Positions 7,507 to 15,644 of a stretch of 64,000 nucleotides of DNA are shown here, piece after piece (the stretch's first letter is position 1; every line of letters starts with the position of its first letter). The position numbers and the translations under genes were made by a program. Source of the stretch: Streptomyces sp. Mut1. Lineage in GTDB: Bacteria > Actinomycetota > Actinomycetes > Streptomycetales > Streptomycetaceae. The notes under the pieces were generated by a model, which saw only the letters and a program-made list of their open reading frames with translations, was not told where the DNA came from and did no database searches. The DNA lies in assembly GCF_030719295.1 (NCBI RefSeq), contig NZ_CP120997.1, positions 558,001 to 622,000 of the forward strand, in the 5' to 3' direction.

Positions 7507-8252
7507 AGGCGCTTTCCGTTCACTTCCGGGGCGGGCCGGTCCCAGACGCCGACGATGGCATCGGCCAGTTCCTTGACGTCGGTGAAGCCCGCGAACTTCG
7601 CATTCGGGCGCTCGGCGCGCATCGCGTCGTGCACCAGTGCCTTCACGACCAGGATCGCAGCCGCGCTGCGGGGGCCGTCCTCGCCCCCCGCCTTGCGGAA
7701 GGCGTCGGCGAGCGCGAGGGTCCACGCCTCGGCCGCGGCCTTGGAGGCGGCGTACGCGGCGTTGCCCGCGGTGGGCTTGCCGGCCCCTGCCGCGCTGGTC
7801 AGCAGGTAGCGGCCGCGGTCGCTGCGCGCCAGACCGTCGTAGAAGGCGAGCGAGGTGTGCTGGACCGTGCGGATCAGCAGCTTCTCCAGCAGCGTCCAGT
7901 CGGCGGGGTCGGTCTCCGCGAAGCTCGCGCTGCCGCGCCAGCCGCCCACCAGGTGGACGACTCCGTCGATCCGGCCGAACTCCTTCTCGGTCTTGGCCGC
8001 CCACTCGCGGGTGGCGGCGAGGTCGAGCAGGTCGACGGTGTCGCCGGTGACGGTGGCCCCGCCGTGGGCGTAGCGGGCCGCGTCGACGGCCTCGGCGAGC
8101 CTGGTGGGGTGCGAGTCCGCCGCGACGACGACCGCGCCCGCCTCGGCGAGCCTGAGCAGGGTGGCCCGGCCCGCCGGGCCCGCCGCTCCCGCGACGGCGA
8201 CCACGGCGCCTTCGAGCGCACCGTTCGCATCGCCCGTGCTAGTTCCGTTCAT
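7485..8252 (-). CDS. SDR family NAD(P)-dependent oxidoreductase
   Basis: A 255-residue short-chain dehydrogenase. The N-terminal nucleotide site is AVVAVAGAAGPAGRATL (a variant TGxxxGxG with Ala in place of Thr and the first Gly), the catalytic segment is YLLTSAAGAGKPTAGNAAYAASKAA with the YxxxK motif, and VVHLVGGW replaces the usual NNAG. Substrate unknown. I chose ATG 8252 because AAGGAGG precedes it; an ATG at 8282 overlaps the upstream gene end. It sits between DUF6421 (27-bp gap) and the aldolase-like enzyme, which suggests one pathway. Confidence 0.9.
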   Translation of the reverse strand: MNGTSTGDANGALEGAVVAVAGAAGPAGRATLLRLAEAGAVVVAADSHPTRLAEAVDAARYAHGGATVTGDTVDLLDLAATREWAAKTEKEFGRIDGVVHLVGGWRGSASFAETDPADWTLLEKLLIRTVQHTSLAFYDGLARSDRGRYLLTSAAGAGKPTAGNAAYAASKAAAEAWTLALADAFRKAGGEDGPRSAAAILVVKALVHDAMRAERPNAKFAGFTDVKELADAIVGVWDRPAPEVNGKRLWLTPQP

Positions 8253-8278
8253 GGCCTCCGCCTCCTTGTGACCTGTGC

Positions 8279-9676
8279 TCACGCGGCAGCCTTCCCCGCG
8301 TCCGAGGCGGTGATGCCCTTGGTGGAGGCGATCACGTTCTTCAGCTTCTTGGAGAGGGCCTCATAGAACATGCTCAGGGGAAACTCGTCGGGAAGCACGT
8401 CGTCCACGAGTTTCCGCGGCGGCTGGGAGAGGTCCAGCGCGTCCGGGCCCTTGGCCCAGCGGGAGCCGGGGTGCGGGGCGAGGTAGGTGGAGACGAGGTC
8501 GTACGCCGCGAACCAGTGGACGAGCTTGGGGCGGTCGATGCCGTCCCGGTAGAGCTTCTCGATCTCGGCGCAGAGCTGGTTGGTGACCTGCGGGGCCCGC
8601 TCCCAGTCGATCCTGAGCGTGTTGTCGGTCCAGCGCACGACGTCGTGCTTGTGGAGGTAGGCGAAGAGGAGCTGGCCGCCGAGGCCGTCGTAGTTGCGGA
8701 CGCGCTCGCCGGTGACCGGGAAGCGGAACATCCGGTCGAAGAGCACGGCGTACTGCACGTCGCGGCCGTGGGCGTTGCCCTCGGCCTCCAGCTTCACGGC
8801 CTCCTTGAAGGCGGTGAGGTCGCAGCGCAGCTCTTCGAGGCCGTACATCCAGAACGGCTGGCGCTGCTTGATCATGAAGGGGTCGAACGGCAGGTCGCCA
8901 TGGCTGTGGGTGCGGTCGTGGACCATGTCCCAGAGCACGAAGGCCTGCTCGCAGCGCTGCTGGTCGTCGATCATCGCGCGGATGTCGTCGGGCAGCTCGA
9001 CGCCGAGGAGATCGACGGAGGCCTCGGTGACACGGCGGAAGCGGGCGGCCTCGCGGTCGCAGAAGATGCCGCCCCAGCTGAAGCGCTCGGGGGCCTCGCG
9101 CACGGCGATGGTCTCCGGGAAGAGCACCGCGGAGTTGGTGTCGTAACCGGAGGTGAAGTCCTCGAAGGTGATGCCGCAGAACAGCGGGTTGTCGTAGCGG
9201 GTGGCCTCCAGGTCGGCGAGCCACTCGGGCCAGACCATGCGCAGCACGACCGCTTCGAGGTTGCGGTCGGGGTTGCCGTTCTGGGTGTACATGGCGAAGA
9301 CGACCAGGTGCTGGAGCCCGTCGGCGCGGTCCCTGGCCGGCTGGAAGGCCAGCAGGGAGTCCAGGAAGTCGGGTACGCCGAAGCCGTCGGCGGCCCAGCG
9401 GCGCAGGTCGGTGACGAGCGCGCGGTGGTAGGCGGCGTCGTGCGGCAGGAGCGGGGAGAGTTCTTCGACCGCGGCTGTCACCCGGGCGACAGCGGCCTCG
9501 GCGAGCGCCTCGGTGGGCGCGCCCTCGGCCTCGAAGTCGATGGAACCGTCCTTCGACTGCCAGGGGCGGATCTCCTCCACGGCATTCTTCAGCGCGGGCC
9601 AGGCCGGGTGCTCGACCACCCGCGGTGCGGCAGCTATGCCGCCGGATGCGGCTTCGTGCACAAGAATTTCCGTCAT
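8279..9676 (-). CDS. DUF6421 family protein
   Basis: A 465-residue protein I recognise only as the actinobacterial DUF6421 family. It has no signal peptide or membrane helix. Visible features are VFAMYTQNGNPDRNLEAVVLR, an acidic/aromatic region ERFSWGGIFCDREAARF, and VLWDMVHDRTHSHGDLPFDP, a His-rich segment (DxxHDxxHSHGD) that looks like a metal-binding site. ATG 9676 has GGAGGAAG upstream. It is the first gene of a three-gene operon with an SDR and a PLP enzyme, so an enzymatic role on the same substrate is a reasonable guess. Confidence 0.8.
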   Translation of the reverse strand: MTEILVHEAASGGIAAAPRVVEHPAWPALKNAVEEIRPWQSKDGSIDFEAEGAPTEALAEAAVARVTAAVEELSPLLPHDAAYHRALVTDLRRWAADGFGVPDFLDSLLAFQPARDRADGLQHLVVFAMYTQNGNPDRNLEAVVLRMVWPEWLADLEATRYDNPLFCGITFEDFTSGYDTNSAVLFPETIAVREAPERFSWGGIFCDREAARFRRVTEASVDLLGVELPDDIRAMIDDQQRCEQAFVLWDMVHDRTHSHGDLPFDPFMIKQRQPFWMYGLEELRCDLTAFKEAVKLEAEGNAHGRDVQYAVLFDRMFRFPVTGERVRNYDGLGGQLLFAYLHKHDVVRWTDNTLRIDWERAPQVTNQLCAEIEKLYRDGIDRPKLVHWFAAYDLVSTYLAPHPGSRWAKGPDALDLSQPPRKLVDDVLPDEFPLSMFYEALSKKLKNVIASTKGITASDAGKAAA

Positions 9677-9711
9677 AACACTTCCTCCACGGGAGAACCT
9701 CGCGTCTGTCA

Positions 9712-9741
9712 ACCGTATCCATGTGCGACTCTCCAGGACAA
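9712..9741 (-). promoter_or_regulatory. Promoter of the DUF6421 operon
   Basis: On the minus strand TTGTCC (9741-9736) and TACGGT (9717-9712) are 18 bases apart, a fair vegetative-type promoter with a leader of about 30 bases to ATG 9676. The rest of the 290-bp space up to the divergent GDPD gene shows nothing else I can name. Confidence 0.55.
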
Positions 9742-9967
9742 GTGGAGCTGTGGAAAATATCCCGTGATTCCCCATGGTCACCGCTGTTTTTCCTGCCGCA
9801 CGGCGCTTCGACAGCCTCTTCGGTGGGCACACGCCCTGGGGCGGAGAGCCTGCGCCCTTCCGCCGCGAGCCGGGCCCGGGACATTAGGCTGCCGATGCGG
9901 CCATGGCGCCGCGCCGTGCGGTATCAGCAGCGCGCGGGAAGCAAGCGTCGACGGAAGTGAGCGTGCC

Positions 9968-10651
9968 TTGTCTTTTCTCACCATCGGTCATCGCGGGGTG
10001 GCGGGGGTCGAGCCGGAGAACACTCTGCGCTCGTTCGTGCACGCCGAGCAGGCCGGCATGGACCTGATCGAGCTGGACCTTCATCTGAGCAAGGACGGCG
10101 CGCTGGCCGTCATGCACGACGCCGAGGTGGACCGGACGACCGACGGCTCGGGCCCCATCGCGGAGAAGACCCTTGCCGAGCTGCGCGCGCTGGACGCGGG
10201 TCAGGGTGAACGCGTCCCGGTCTTCGAGGAGGTCCTGGACGCCGTGCGCTCCCCGATCCAGGCGGAGATCAAGGACGTGGCCGCCGCGCGCACGCTGGCC
10301 GGGGTCATGCGGGAACGTGATCTGGTCGCCCGCGTCGAGGTGATCTCGTTCCACGACGAGGCGATCGCCGAGATCGCGCAGCTGGTTCCGGGGGTGCGGA
10401 CAGCCCTGGTGGCCAGCAGGTGGGGCGGCGACCTGGTGGACCGTGCGAAGGCGGTGGGGGCCACCCGGCTGGTGCTGAACATCCGGCGCATCACCCTGGA
10501 GCTGGTGGAGAAGGCTCACGCCGAGGGGCTGACGGTGGTGGGCTGGACGGTCAATACGCAGGACCAGTTGCGGCTGGCCCGCGGGCTCGGGCTCGACGGC
10601 GTGACCACCGACCACCCCGAGATCCGCCGCGCGGGCCGCTTCACCGCGTAG
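9968..10651 (+). CDS. Glycerophosphodiester phosphodiesterase family protein
   Basis: A 227-residue GDPD. The catalytic start is TIGHRGVAGVEPENTLRSF (His-Arg and the PENT motif), then IELDLHLSKDGALAVMHDAEVDRTTDG with the metal ligands E-x-D and the second His, and a late TVNTQDQL and GVTTDHPE. The enzyme hydrolyses glycerophosphodiesters to glycerol-3-phosphate and an alcohol. No signal peptide, so cytoplasmic. The start is TTG 9968 with GGAAG ten bases upstream; no better ATG or GTG is in frame. The stop codon lies inside a 24-bp tandem duplication. Confidence 0.93.
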   Translation: MSFLTIGHRGVAGVEPENTLRSFVHAEQAGMDLIELDLHLSKDGALAVMHDAEVDRTTDGSGPIAEKTLAELRALDAGQGERVPVFEEVLDAVRSPIQAEIKDVAAARTLAGVMRERDLVARVEVISFHDEAIAEIAQLVPGVRTALVASRWGGDLVDRAKAVGATRLVLNIRRITLELVEKAHAEGLTVVGWTVNTQDQLRLARGLGLDGVTTDHPEIRRAGRFTA

Positions 10652-10678
10652 GCAGCGGGCCGCTTCACCGCGTAGGCA
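10631..10678. repeat. 24-bp tandem duplication across the GDPD stop codon
   Basis: Bases 10631-10654 and 10655-10678 are identical 24-mers (beginning GCGGGCCGCTTCACCG and ending TAGGCA). Each copy holds the end of the GDPD reading frame and its TAG, so the second copy is untranslated. Confidence 0.95.
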
Positions 10679-10682
10679 CGCG

Positions 10683-11243
10683 TCAGACCTCCCGCGGCAG
10701 CTCCTTGATGAGCAGCTCGAAAACGAGGTCGTCGCGCTGGGGGATGCCGAAGCGCTCGTTGCCGTAGGGGAACGGAGTCAGCTCGCCCGTGCGGCGGTAG
10801 CCGCGGCGCTCGTACCAGGCGATGAGCTCCTCGCGTACGGAGATCACCGTCATGTGCATCTCCCGCACGCCCCAGGTCTCCCGGACGGTGCGCTCGGCCT
10901 CGGCGATGATCACCTTGCCGAGGCCGGCGCCCTGGAGCGCGGGACGGACCGCGAACATACCGAAGTAGGCGGCCTCGCCCCGGTGTTCGAGCTGACAGCA
11001 GGCGATCAGAGCGCCGTCGCGCTCCACCACGAGGAGCCGGCTGCCGGAGCCGCCCACCACCTCGCGCACCCCCTGCGGGTCGGTGCGCCGGCCCTGGAGG
11101 ATGTCCGCCTCGGTGGTCCATCCGGCGCGGCTGCTGTCGCCCCGGTACGCCGACTCGATCAGCTCCACGAGCGCGGTGACGTCCGCGTCCGTCGCGTCGC
11201 GGAAGGTCAGCTCTCCCGATTCCCGGGGCGGTGCGGTGTCCAT
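10683..11243 (-). CDS. GNAT family N-acetyltransferase
   Basis: A 186-residue GNAT protein. Motif A is MFAVRPALQGAGLGKVIIAEAE, with the acetyl-CoA pyrophosphate loop Q/R-x-x-G-x-G/A; motif B ends WYERRGYRRTGELTPFPYG. The substrate is not predictable. ATG 11243 follows GGAGAAG; the frame is open a little upstream but lacks a ribosome site. It is convergent with the GDPD gene, with only 31 bp between stops. Confidence 0.92.
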   Translation of the reverse strand: MDTAPPRESGELTFRDATDADVTALVELIESAYRGDSSRAGWTTEADILQGRRTDPQGVREVVGGSGSRLLVVERDGALIACCQLEHRGEAAYFGMFAVRPALQGAGLGKVIIAEAERTVRETWGVREMHMTVISVREELIAWYERRGYRRTGELTPFPYGNERFGIPQRDDLVFELLIKELPREV

Positions 11244-11293
11244 GGCGGGGGCTTCTCCGGTTTCTCTGCAAGGGCGGTGCCGCAGAAGCGTAA

Positions 11294-11321
11294 CGCCCGG
11301 GGCCATATCCGTCCCCGGGCG
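11294..11321. other. Inverted repeat upstream of the GNAT gene
   Basis: A 9-bp perfect stem (11294-11302 with 11313-11321) with a 10-base AT-containing loop lies 51-78 bp before the GNAT ATG. It could be an operator or a 5'-UTR hairpin. Nothing else is visible in 11244-11486. Confidence 0.4.
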
Positions 11322-11486
11322 GTTTCACGGGGCTCACCACGGCGGTGCGAGGGGCGCGGGCACCATGCGTATCGCGAGAACACCTCCGGCGCGCGCTCCC
11401 CCGCACTCCCGTGAGCCGCATACGGGCCGCCGTCCCCGGGCATCCTCTGGTCGACGGCATGTCGATTCGCTCGGGGGGAGGGCGCT

Positions 11487-12074
11487 GTGCACGGACCGGC
11501 GGTGTCCGGATGGCTGCTGATGACATTGTGCGCGGTGACGGGCGCGTACTGCCTGCTGCGGACCCGGGCGGGCAGTGCGGAGGACCGCAGAACCGCGCGG
11601 GCGGAGGCGCTGATGGGCTTCGGCATGGCCGCGATGGCGATTCCGGCCGCCGCGGTCGCCCCGCCCGCCTGGGGATGGAGCGTGTACGCGGTGCTGTTCG
11701 GGGTGGCGGCCCTGCGTGCCCTGTGGTTCTCCCGGCGCGACGGCCACCACCTGCACCATCTGGTCGGCTCATCGGCGATGGTCTACATGGCCGTCGTGAT
11801 GGCCGGGGCCGGCGGCTCGGGCCACGGCGCGCACACGATGGGCTCGCACGGCATGGCCGCCGCGGGTGGCATACCCGTGCTGACCGGGCTGCTCCTCGTC
11901 TACTACGCCGTGTACGTGCTGCGCTCGGGCGCCCGGCTCATACCGATGGCCACCGCGGCCTCCGTGGGCGCGGGCGGCGGGCCGGCGCCCGCGTGGGGGG
12001 TGGCGCCCGAGCTCGCACCGGCCTGCCGGCTGACCATGGGCATAGCCATGTTCGCGATGCTGCTCACTCTGTGA
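11487..12074 (+). CDS. DUF5134 family integral membrane protein
   Basis: 195 residues with about six hydrophobic segments (for example VSGWLLMTLCAVTGAYCLL, LMGFGMAAMAIPAAAVAPP, WSVYAVLFGVAALRALWF) and a His/Met-rich stretch HHLHHLVGSSAMVYMAVVMAGAGG...GHGAHTMGSHGM. The His and Met spacing within membrane segments suggests metal or haem contact, but no function is established. GTG 11487 follows a GGGGGGAGG. It is 86 bp upstream of an M56 peptidase gene on the same strand. Confidence 0.85.
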   Translation: MHGPAVSGWLLMTLCAVTGAYCLLRTRAGSAEDRRTARAEALMGFGMAAMAIPAAAVAPPAWGWSVYAVLFGVAALRALWFSRRDGHHLHHLVGSSAMVYMAVVMAGAGGSGHGAHTMGSHGMAAAGGIPVLTGLLLVYYAVYVLRSGARLIPMATAASVGAGGGPAPAWGVAPELAPACRLTMGIAMFAMLLTL

Positions 12075-12160
12075 GACGGCGGGCGGGAGCAATCGTGGCG
12101 TGCGTCACTTGGCGCGCGCAGCCGTACCCGTGTGTGGCGCGGCCCTCATAGGCTGACGCC

Positions 12161-13096
12161 ATGTGGGTCTCCCTAGCGCTGCTGCTGCTCGGTGCACTGG
12201 CCGCCGTCGTGACTCCGCGACTGATGGCGCGGGCCGAGTGGCCCGAGCGCGAGCCCGTGGTGGCGTTGTGGGTCTGGCAGTGCGTGGTGGCCGGGGTGCT
12301 GCTGTCGTTCGGCCTGTCCATGACGTTCAGCGCCGCCGCGGCGTGGCAGGCGGTGCGCGGCCATGTCTTCGCGCCCGCGCCGCACGGCGTCGTCGAGGCG
12401 TACGCGCTCGCGGACGACGGGCCGTGGTCGGCGGTGATGGCGGTGCTGCTGGCCTTCGGCGGGGTGTGGACGGCGGCCATGCTGGCCCGGGAGATCCACC
12501 GGGCGCACCTGCGGCGCAGGCAGCGGCGGGCCGAACTCCTGGTGCGCGCCCCTCTGATGCCCGGCGAGGAGCCGGGGAGCGGACGTCTCGTGGTCCTTGA
12601 GGGCGAGCGCCCGGACGCCTGGTGGCTGCCGGGGGCCGCGCCCCAGCTGGTCATCACCACGGCCGCGCTCGGGCGCCTGAAAGGGCGGCAGCTCGACGCG
12701 GTCCTGGCCCATGAGCAGGGCCACGCGCAGGCACGGCACGACTGGCTGCTCAACTGCTCGGAGGCGCTGGCCTCGGGCTTCCCGCAGGTCCCGGTGTTCG
12801 CGGCGTTCCGAGGCGAGATGCACCGGCTGGTCGAGCTGGCGGCCGACGATGTGGCCTCGCGGCGCTTCGGCCGGCTGACGATCGCCCTCGCCCTGGTCGA
12901 ACTCAACGAGGACCGGGGTGTGTTCGGCCCCTGCCCGGCCGGGGACGCGGAGCTGCCGCTGCGGGTGAACCGGCTGCTGGCCCCGGCGGGCCGGCTCACG
13001 GCCGCCCGCCGGCTGCGGCTGACCGCCGCGGCGGCCTTCGTACCCGTGGTGCCGCTGCTGGTCGCGTTCGTGCCGGGGCTCAGCGCGCTGGGGTGA
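12161..13096 (+). CDS. M56 family membrane metallopeptidase
   Basis: 311 residues. Two or three N-terminal transmembrane helices and one C-terminal helix (RLTAAAAFVPVVPLLVAFVPG) flank a cytosolic catalytic segment, LDAVLAHEQGHAQARHDW, with the HExxH zinc motif and a following ELAADDVASRRFG that supplies the third ligand. BlaR1/MecR1-type M56 proteases act in transmembrane signalling with BlaI/CopY repressors; no such repressor gene is next to it here. It follows the DUF5134 gene on the same strand. Confidence 0.93.
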   Translation: MWVSLALLLLGALAAVVTPRLMARAEWPEREPVVALWVWQCVVAGVLLSFGLSMTFSAAAAWQAVRGHVFAPAPHGVVEAYALADDGPWSAVMAVLLAFGGVWTAAMLAREIHRAHLRRRQRRAELLVRAPLMPGEEPGSGRLVVLEGERPDAWWLPGAAPQLVITTAALGRLKGRQLDAVLAHEQGHAQARHDWLLNCSEALASGFPQVPVFAAFRGEMHRLVELAADDVASRRFGRLTIALALVELNEDRGVFGPCPAGDAELPLRVNRLLAPAGRLTAARRLRLTAAAAFVPVVPLLVAFVPGLSALG

Positions 13097-13226
13097 GCGG
13101 GGGCCGGTGAGCGGGGCCGTTGGGTGTCCGGCGAGCCGGGTGTGATCCCCGACGGGCCGGGCCGAACCGTGTGCCGTCCAGCGTGCTGGGATGGACTCGG
13201 GTGGCGGGCTCGGCGAGGATCGTGCC

Positions 13227-13919
13227 ATGCATGTGTCGCCGCGCTCCCTCGTGGACCGCGCCCGCGCCTCTTCGCCGGTCGCCCGCGCGGGGGCCGTCTG
13301 CACGGTGCTCGCCGGGGCGCTGACGGCCCTGGTCGTGGCCCGGTGGCAGCCGCTCATGGACCTGGACCGCTCGGTCGCCCGGTCGCTGCACCGGCGGGCG
13401 GTGGCCGAGCCCGGCCTCGTCCATGTCAACCGGCTGTTGACGGACTGGCTGTGGGACCCGTGGACGATGCGCGCCCTGGTCGCGGTCGCGGTGGTGACCC
13501 TGTGGTGGCGCGGTGCCCGGCCGCTCGCGGTCTGGGTCGCGGCCACGACCGTGCTCTCCTCGCTCCTCCAGCAGGGCGTCAAGGCCGCGGTCGGCCGGGA
13601 CCGCCCCCGGTGGCCGGACCCGGTGGACTCCGCCACGTACGCCGCCTACCCCTCCGGGCACGCGATGACGGCGACGGTGAGCTGCGGTCTCCTGCTGTGG
13701 CTGCTGCACCGGTCCGGGGTCCGGGGCCCGCTGTGGCGGGCGGCCGTGGGAGCGGCGGCCGTCTCGGTGGCCGGGGTCGGTCTCACCCGGGTGTATCTGG
13801 GGGTGCACTGGCCGTCCGACGTGCTGGGCGGGTGGCTTCTGGGAGCGGCGCTGGTGGCCCTCGCGGTCCGCGGCTTCGAGCGGTACGCCGCCCGTTCCGG
13901 CCCCGGCCGGGTGGCCTGA
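13227..13919 (+). CDS. PAP2-family phosphatase
   Basis: 230 residues, five to six transmembrane helices. The three PAP2 motifs are complete: KAAVGRDRP, YPSGHAMTA, and TRVYLGVHWPSDVLGG with the catalytic His. Likely a membrane lipid-phosphate or undecaprenyl-pyrophosphate phosphatase with the active site facing outside. ATG 13227 is preceded by AGGA 8 bases upstream; an earlier in-frame start at 13191 lacks a ribosome site. Confidence 0.94.
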   Translation: MHVSPRSLVDRARASSPVARAGAVCTVLAGALTALVVARWQPLMDLDRSVARSLHRRAVAEPGLVHVNRLLTDWLWDPWTMRALVAVAVVTLWWRGARPLAVWVAATTVLSSLLQQGVKAAVGRDRPRWPDPVDSATYAAYPSGHAMTATVSCGLLLWLLHRSGVRGPLWRAAVGAAAVSVAGVGLTRVYLGVHWPSDVLGGWLLGAALVALAVRGFERYAARSGPGRVA

Positions 13920-13965
13920 ACAGGGCCTCTTGCCCGCCTCCACCCCGTGGGCGAGGATCGGTGCC

Positions 13966-14667
13966 ATGCCGATCAAGGGTGTGCTCTTCGACTTCTCCGG
14001 GACGCTGTTCCGGATCGAATCCGTCCGTTCCTGGCTCGCCGGGGCCCTCGCCGAGCGGGGGGTACGCGTGACCGATGCGGACTTCGAGCGGTACGCGACG
14101 GAGCTGGAGGCGGCCGGCGCGCTGCCCGGCGGCCCCAGTCCGCGGCGGATGCCCGAGGAGCTGGCGGAAGGCTGGGCGCACCGCGACGAGAACGCGGAGC
14201 TGCACCGCGCGGTGTACACCGGTCTGGCCCGCCAGGTCGCCCTGCCCGACCCGGGGCTGTACGACGTCCTGTACGAACGCCATCTGTCGCCGGACGCCTG
14301 GCGCCCCTACCCGGACGCGGCACAGGTGCTGGAGGGGCTGCGTGAGGCCGGGGCCGGGATCGGGGTCGTCAGCAACATCGGCTGGGACCTGCGGCCGGTG
14401 TTCCGGGCGCACGGCCTGGACCCGTACGTGGACGCGTACGTCCTCTCCTTCGAGCACGGCGTCCAGAAGCCGGACGCGCGCCTCTTTCACACGGCCTGCA
14501 CACTTCTGGGACAGCATCCGACGGATGTGGTGATGGTCGGCGACGACCGGGTGGCGGACGGTGGGGCCGCCGCACTGGGCTGCGAGGTGCGGTTCGTGCA
14601 GCATGCACCGGTCGACGAGCGGCCCGACGGGCTGCGGGAGCTCGGACTGACCGCGATGGTTGCCTGA
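13966..14667 (+). CDS. HAD-family hydrolase with altered catalytic motif
   Basis: 233 residues of the haloacid dehalogenase superfamily. Motif I is VLFDFSGTLF, with the nucleophile Asp9 kept but the Asp at +2 (general acid/base in phosphatases) replaced by Ser11. Motif II is GVVSNIGWD, motif III Lys lies in SFEHGVQKPDARLF, and motif IV is VMVGDDRVADGGAAALG. Without the second Asp, phosphatase activity may be weak or the reaction different. ATG 13966 uses AGGA 9 bases upstream, nearly the same context as the PAP2 gene 46 bp upstream. Confidence 0.88.
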   Translation: MPIKGVLFDFSGTLFRIESVRSWLAGALAERGVRVTDADFERYATELEAAGALPGGPSPRRMPEELAEGWAHRDENAELHRAVYTGLARQVALPDPGLYDVLYERHLSPDAWRPYPDAAQVLEGLREAGAGIGVVSNIGWDLRPVFRAHGLDPYVDAYVLSFEHGVQKPDARLFHTACTLLGQHPTDVVMVGDDRVADGGAAALGCEVRFVQHAPVDERPDGLRELGLTAMVA

Positions 14668-14737
14668 CAGAGATGTGAGAGATGTCCCTGACGCGCAATG
14701 GGTCGGATTGTCACATCGGGGCCGTAGCCTGGTAGGT

Positions 14738-14917
14738 ATGTCCCCGACTTCGTGCCCGTCCAGCTCCGTACGCTCAGCCGCAGTGGTGAATGAAGACATT
14801 CGCGACCTGTGGCGGCGCTCGGGCGGCCACCTGTCCCCGGAGGACGAGGAGCAGTACCAGCGTCTGCTGGTCGAGTGGGCCGCCGCCACCAAGGGCAATT
14901 CCAGGTCCGCCGCCTGA
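14738..14917 (+). CDS. Small conserved-looking protein, probably leaderless
   Basis: A 59-residue protein with the core VNEDIRDLWRRSGGHLSP followed by EDEEQYQRLLVEWAAA, likely a short helical acidic protein. I recall similar small Streptomyces proteins but no function. TAGCCT (14725-14730) is placed 7 bases before ATG 14738, the spacing of a leaderless transcript, and there is no ribosome site. In-frame GTG codons at 14783 and 14786 are alternatives. A perfect terminator hairpin follows at once, which supports a real gene. Confidence 0.65.
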   Translation: MSPTSCPSSSVRSAAVVNEDIRDLWRRSGGHLSPEDEEQYQRLLVEWAAATKGNSRSAA

Positions 14918-14925
14918 GGCGCGCG

Positions 14926-14960
14926 CCGGTTCCGGCGATCCCCTGCGTCGCCGGAACCGG
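14926..14960 (+). terminator. Hairpin terminator after the 59-residue gene
   Basis: Perfect 13-bp stem (14926-14938 with 14948-14960), 9-base loop, 9 bp after the stop codon. Confidence 0.8.
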
Positions 14961-15075
14961 GGCACGGCACTCCGGCCGGTACGGCCGCGCATGGGCCCCG
15001 AAGGGCGCCTGCGGGCGGTGGCGGGCCGGGCGGGGCTACAGCATGTCCCGTCGTGGCTGATCGGTCAATGAATTA

Positions 15076-15101
15076 CCGGGCTCCGCCCGTGCGGAGCCCG
15101 G
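15076..15101 (-). terminator. Hairpin terminator after the ArsR-type gene
   Basis: Perfect 11-bp stem (15076-15086 with 15091-15101), CCGT loop, 23 bp past the stop of the minus-strand regulator. Confidence 0.75.
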
Positions 15102-15123
15102 GGCGGGATGCGGGCGCGCCCGG

Positions 15124-15492
15124 TCAGCTCCCGCCGAGGCGGCCGGCCTGGAGCTCCGCCGCTTCGAGGATGCCGGTGAGCAGACCGGGGAACAGCGCCT
15201 CCAGGTCGTCGCGCCTGAGCCCGTTCATCTTGGCGGTGCCCCGGTAGGTCTGCCGGACGATGCCGCTCTCGCGGAGCACCCGGAAGTGGTGCGTGGTGGT
15301 GGACTTGGTGACCGGCAGGTCGAAACAGGAGCAGGTGAGCTCGCCCTCGGCCGCCGCGAGTTCCCGGACGACGCACAGCCGTACCGGGTCCGAGAGGGCG
15401 TGCAGGACCGCTTCGAGCCTGATCTCCTGGCGCGCGGGGTGGGCCAGGGTGCGCGCGCCCGCCGCCGGGGCCATGGTGCTGGCAGAGGTCAC
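15124..15492 (-). CDS. ArsR-type winged helix-turn-helix regulator
   Basis: 122 residues. LEAVLHALSDPVRLCVVRELA is the typical ArsR/SmtB opening; LPVTKSTTTHHFRVLRESGIV is the recognition helix region; RGTAKMNGLRRDDLEALFPG forms the wing and dimer helix. A CSC motif (TCSCFDLP) just before the recognition helix could bind metal or sense thiols, but the classic ELCVCDL site is not exact. GTG 15492 has GGAGAG five bases upstream. It is divergent from the YdeI-like gene, with inverted repeats in between, so autoregulation is likely. Confidence 0.88.
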   Translation of the reverse strand: MTSASTMAPAAGARTLAHPARQEIRLEAVLHALSDPVRLCVVRELAAAEGELTCSCFDLPVTKSTTTHHFRVLRESGIVRQTYRGTAKMNGLRRDDLEALFPGLLTGILEAAELQAGRLGGS

Positions 15493-15529
15493 GGTGGCTC
15501 TCCGTCTCGTCGCTCCGTCCGGGACTCCC

Positions 15530-15577
15530 ATAATACGAGGCTCATCGTAATTTGATGTAGAGGACGGAATCTGTCCT
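15530..15577. promoter_or_regulatory. Divergent promoter region with two inverted repeats
   Basis: TACGA-N6-TCGTA (15534-15549) overlaps a minus-strand -10 candidate TATTAT (15535-15530) of the ArsR-type gene. AGGAC-N7-GTCCT (15561-15577) follows on the side of the YdeI-like gene. Both could be binding sites of the ArsR-type protein. Confidence 0.5.
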
Positions 15578-15644
15578 AAAGGCTGCCTAGCGTGGCATGG
15601 GTGGCCGGGCAGCGGGTCCGGTGCCGAGCGGAAGGCGCAGCAGG

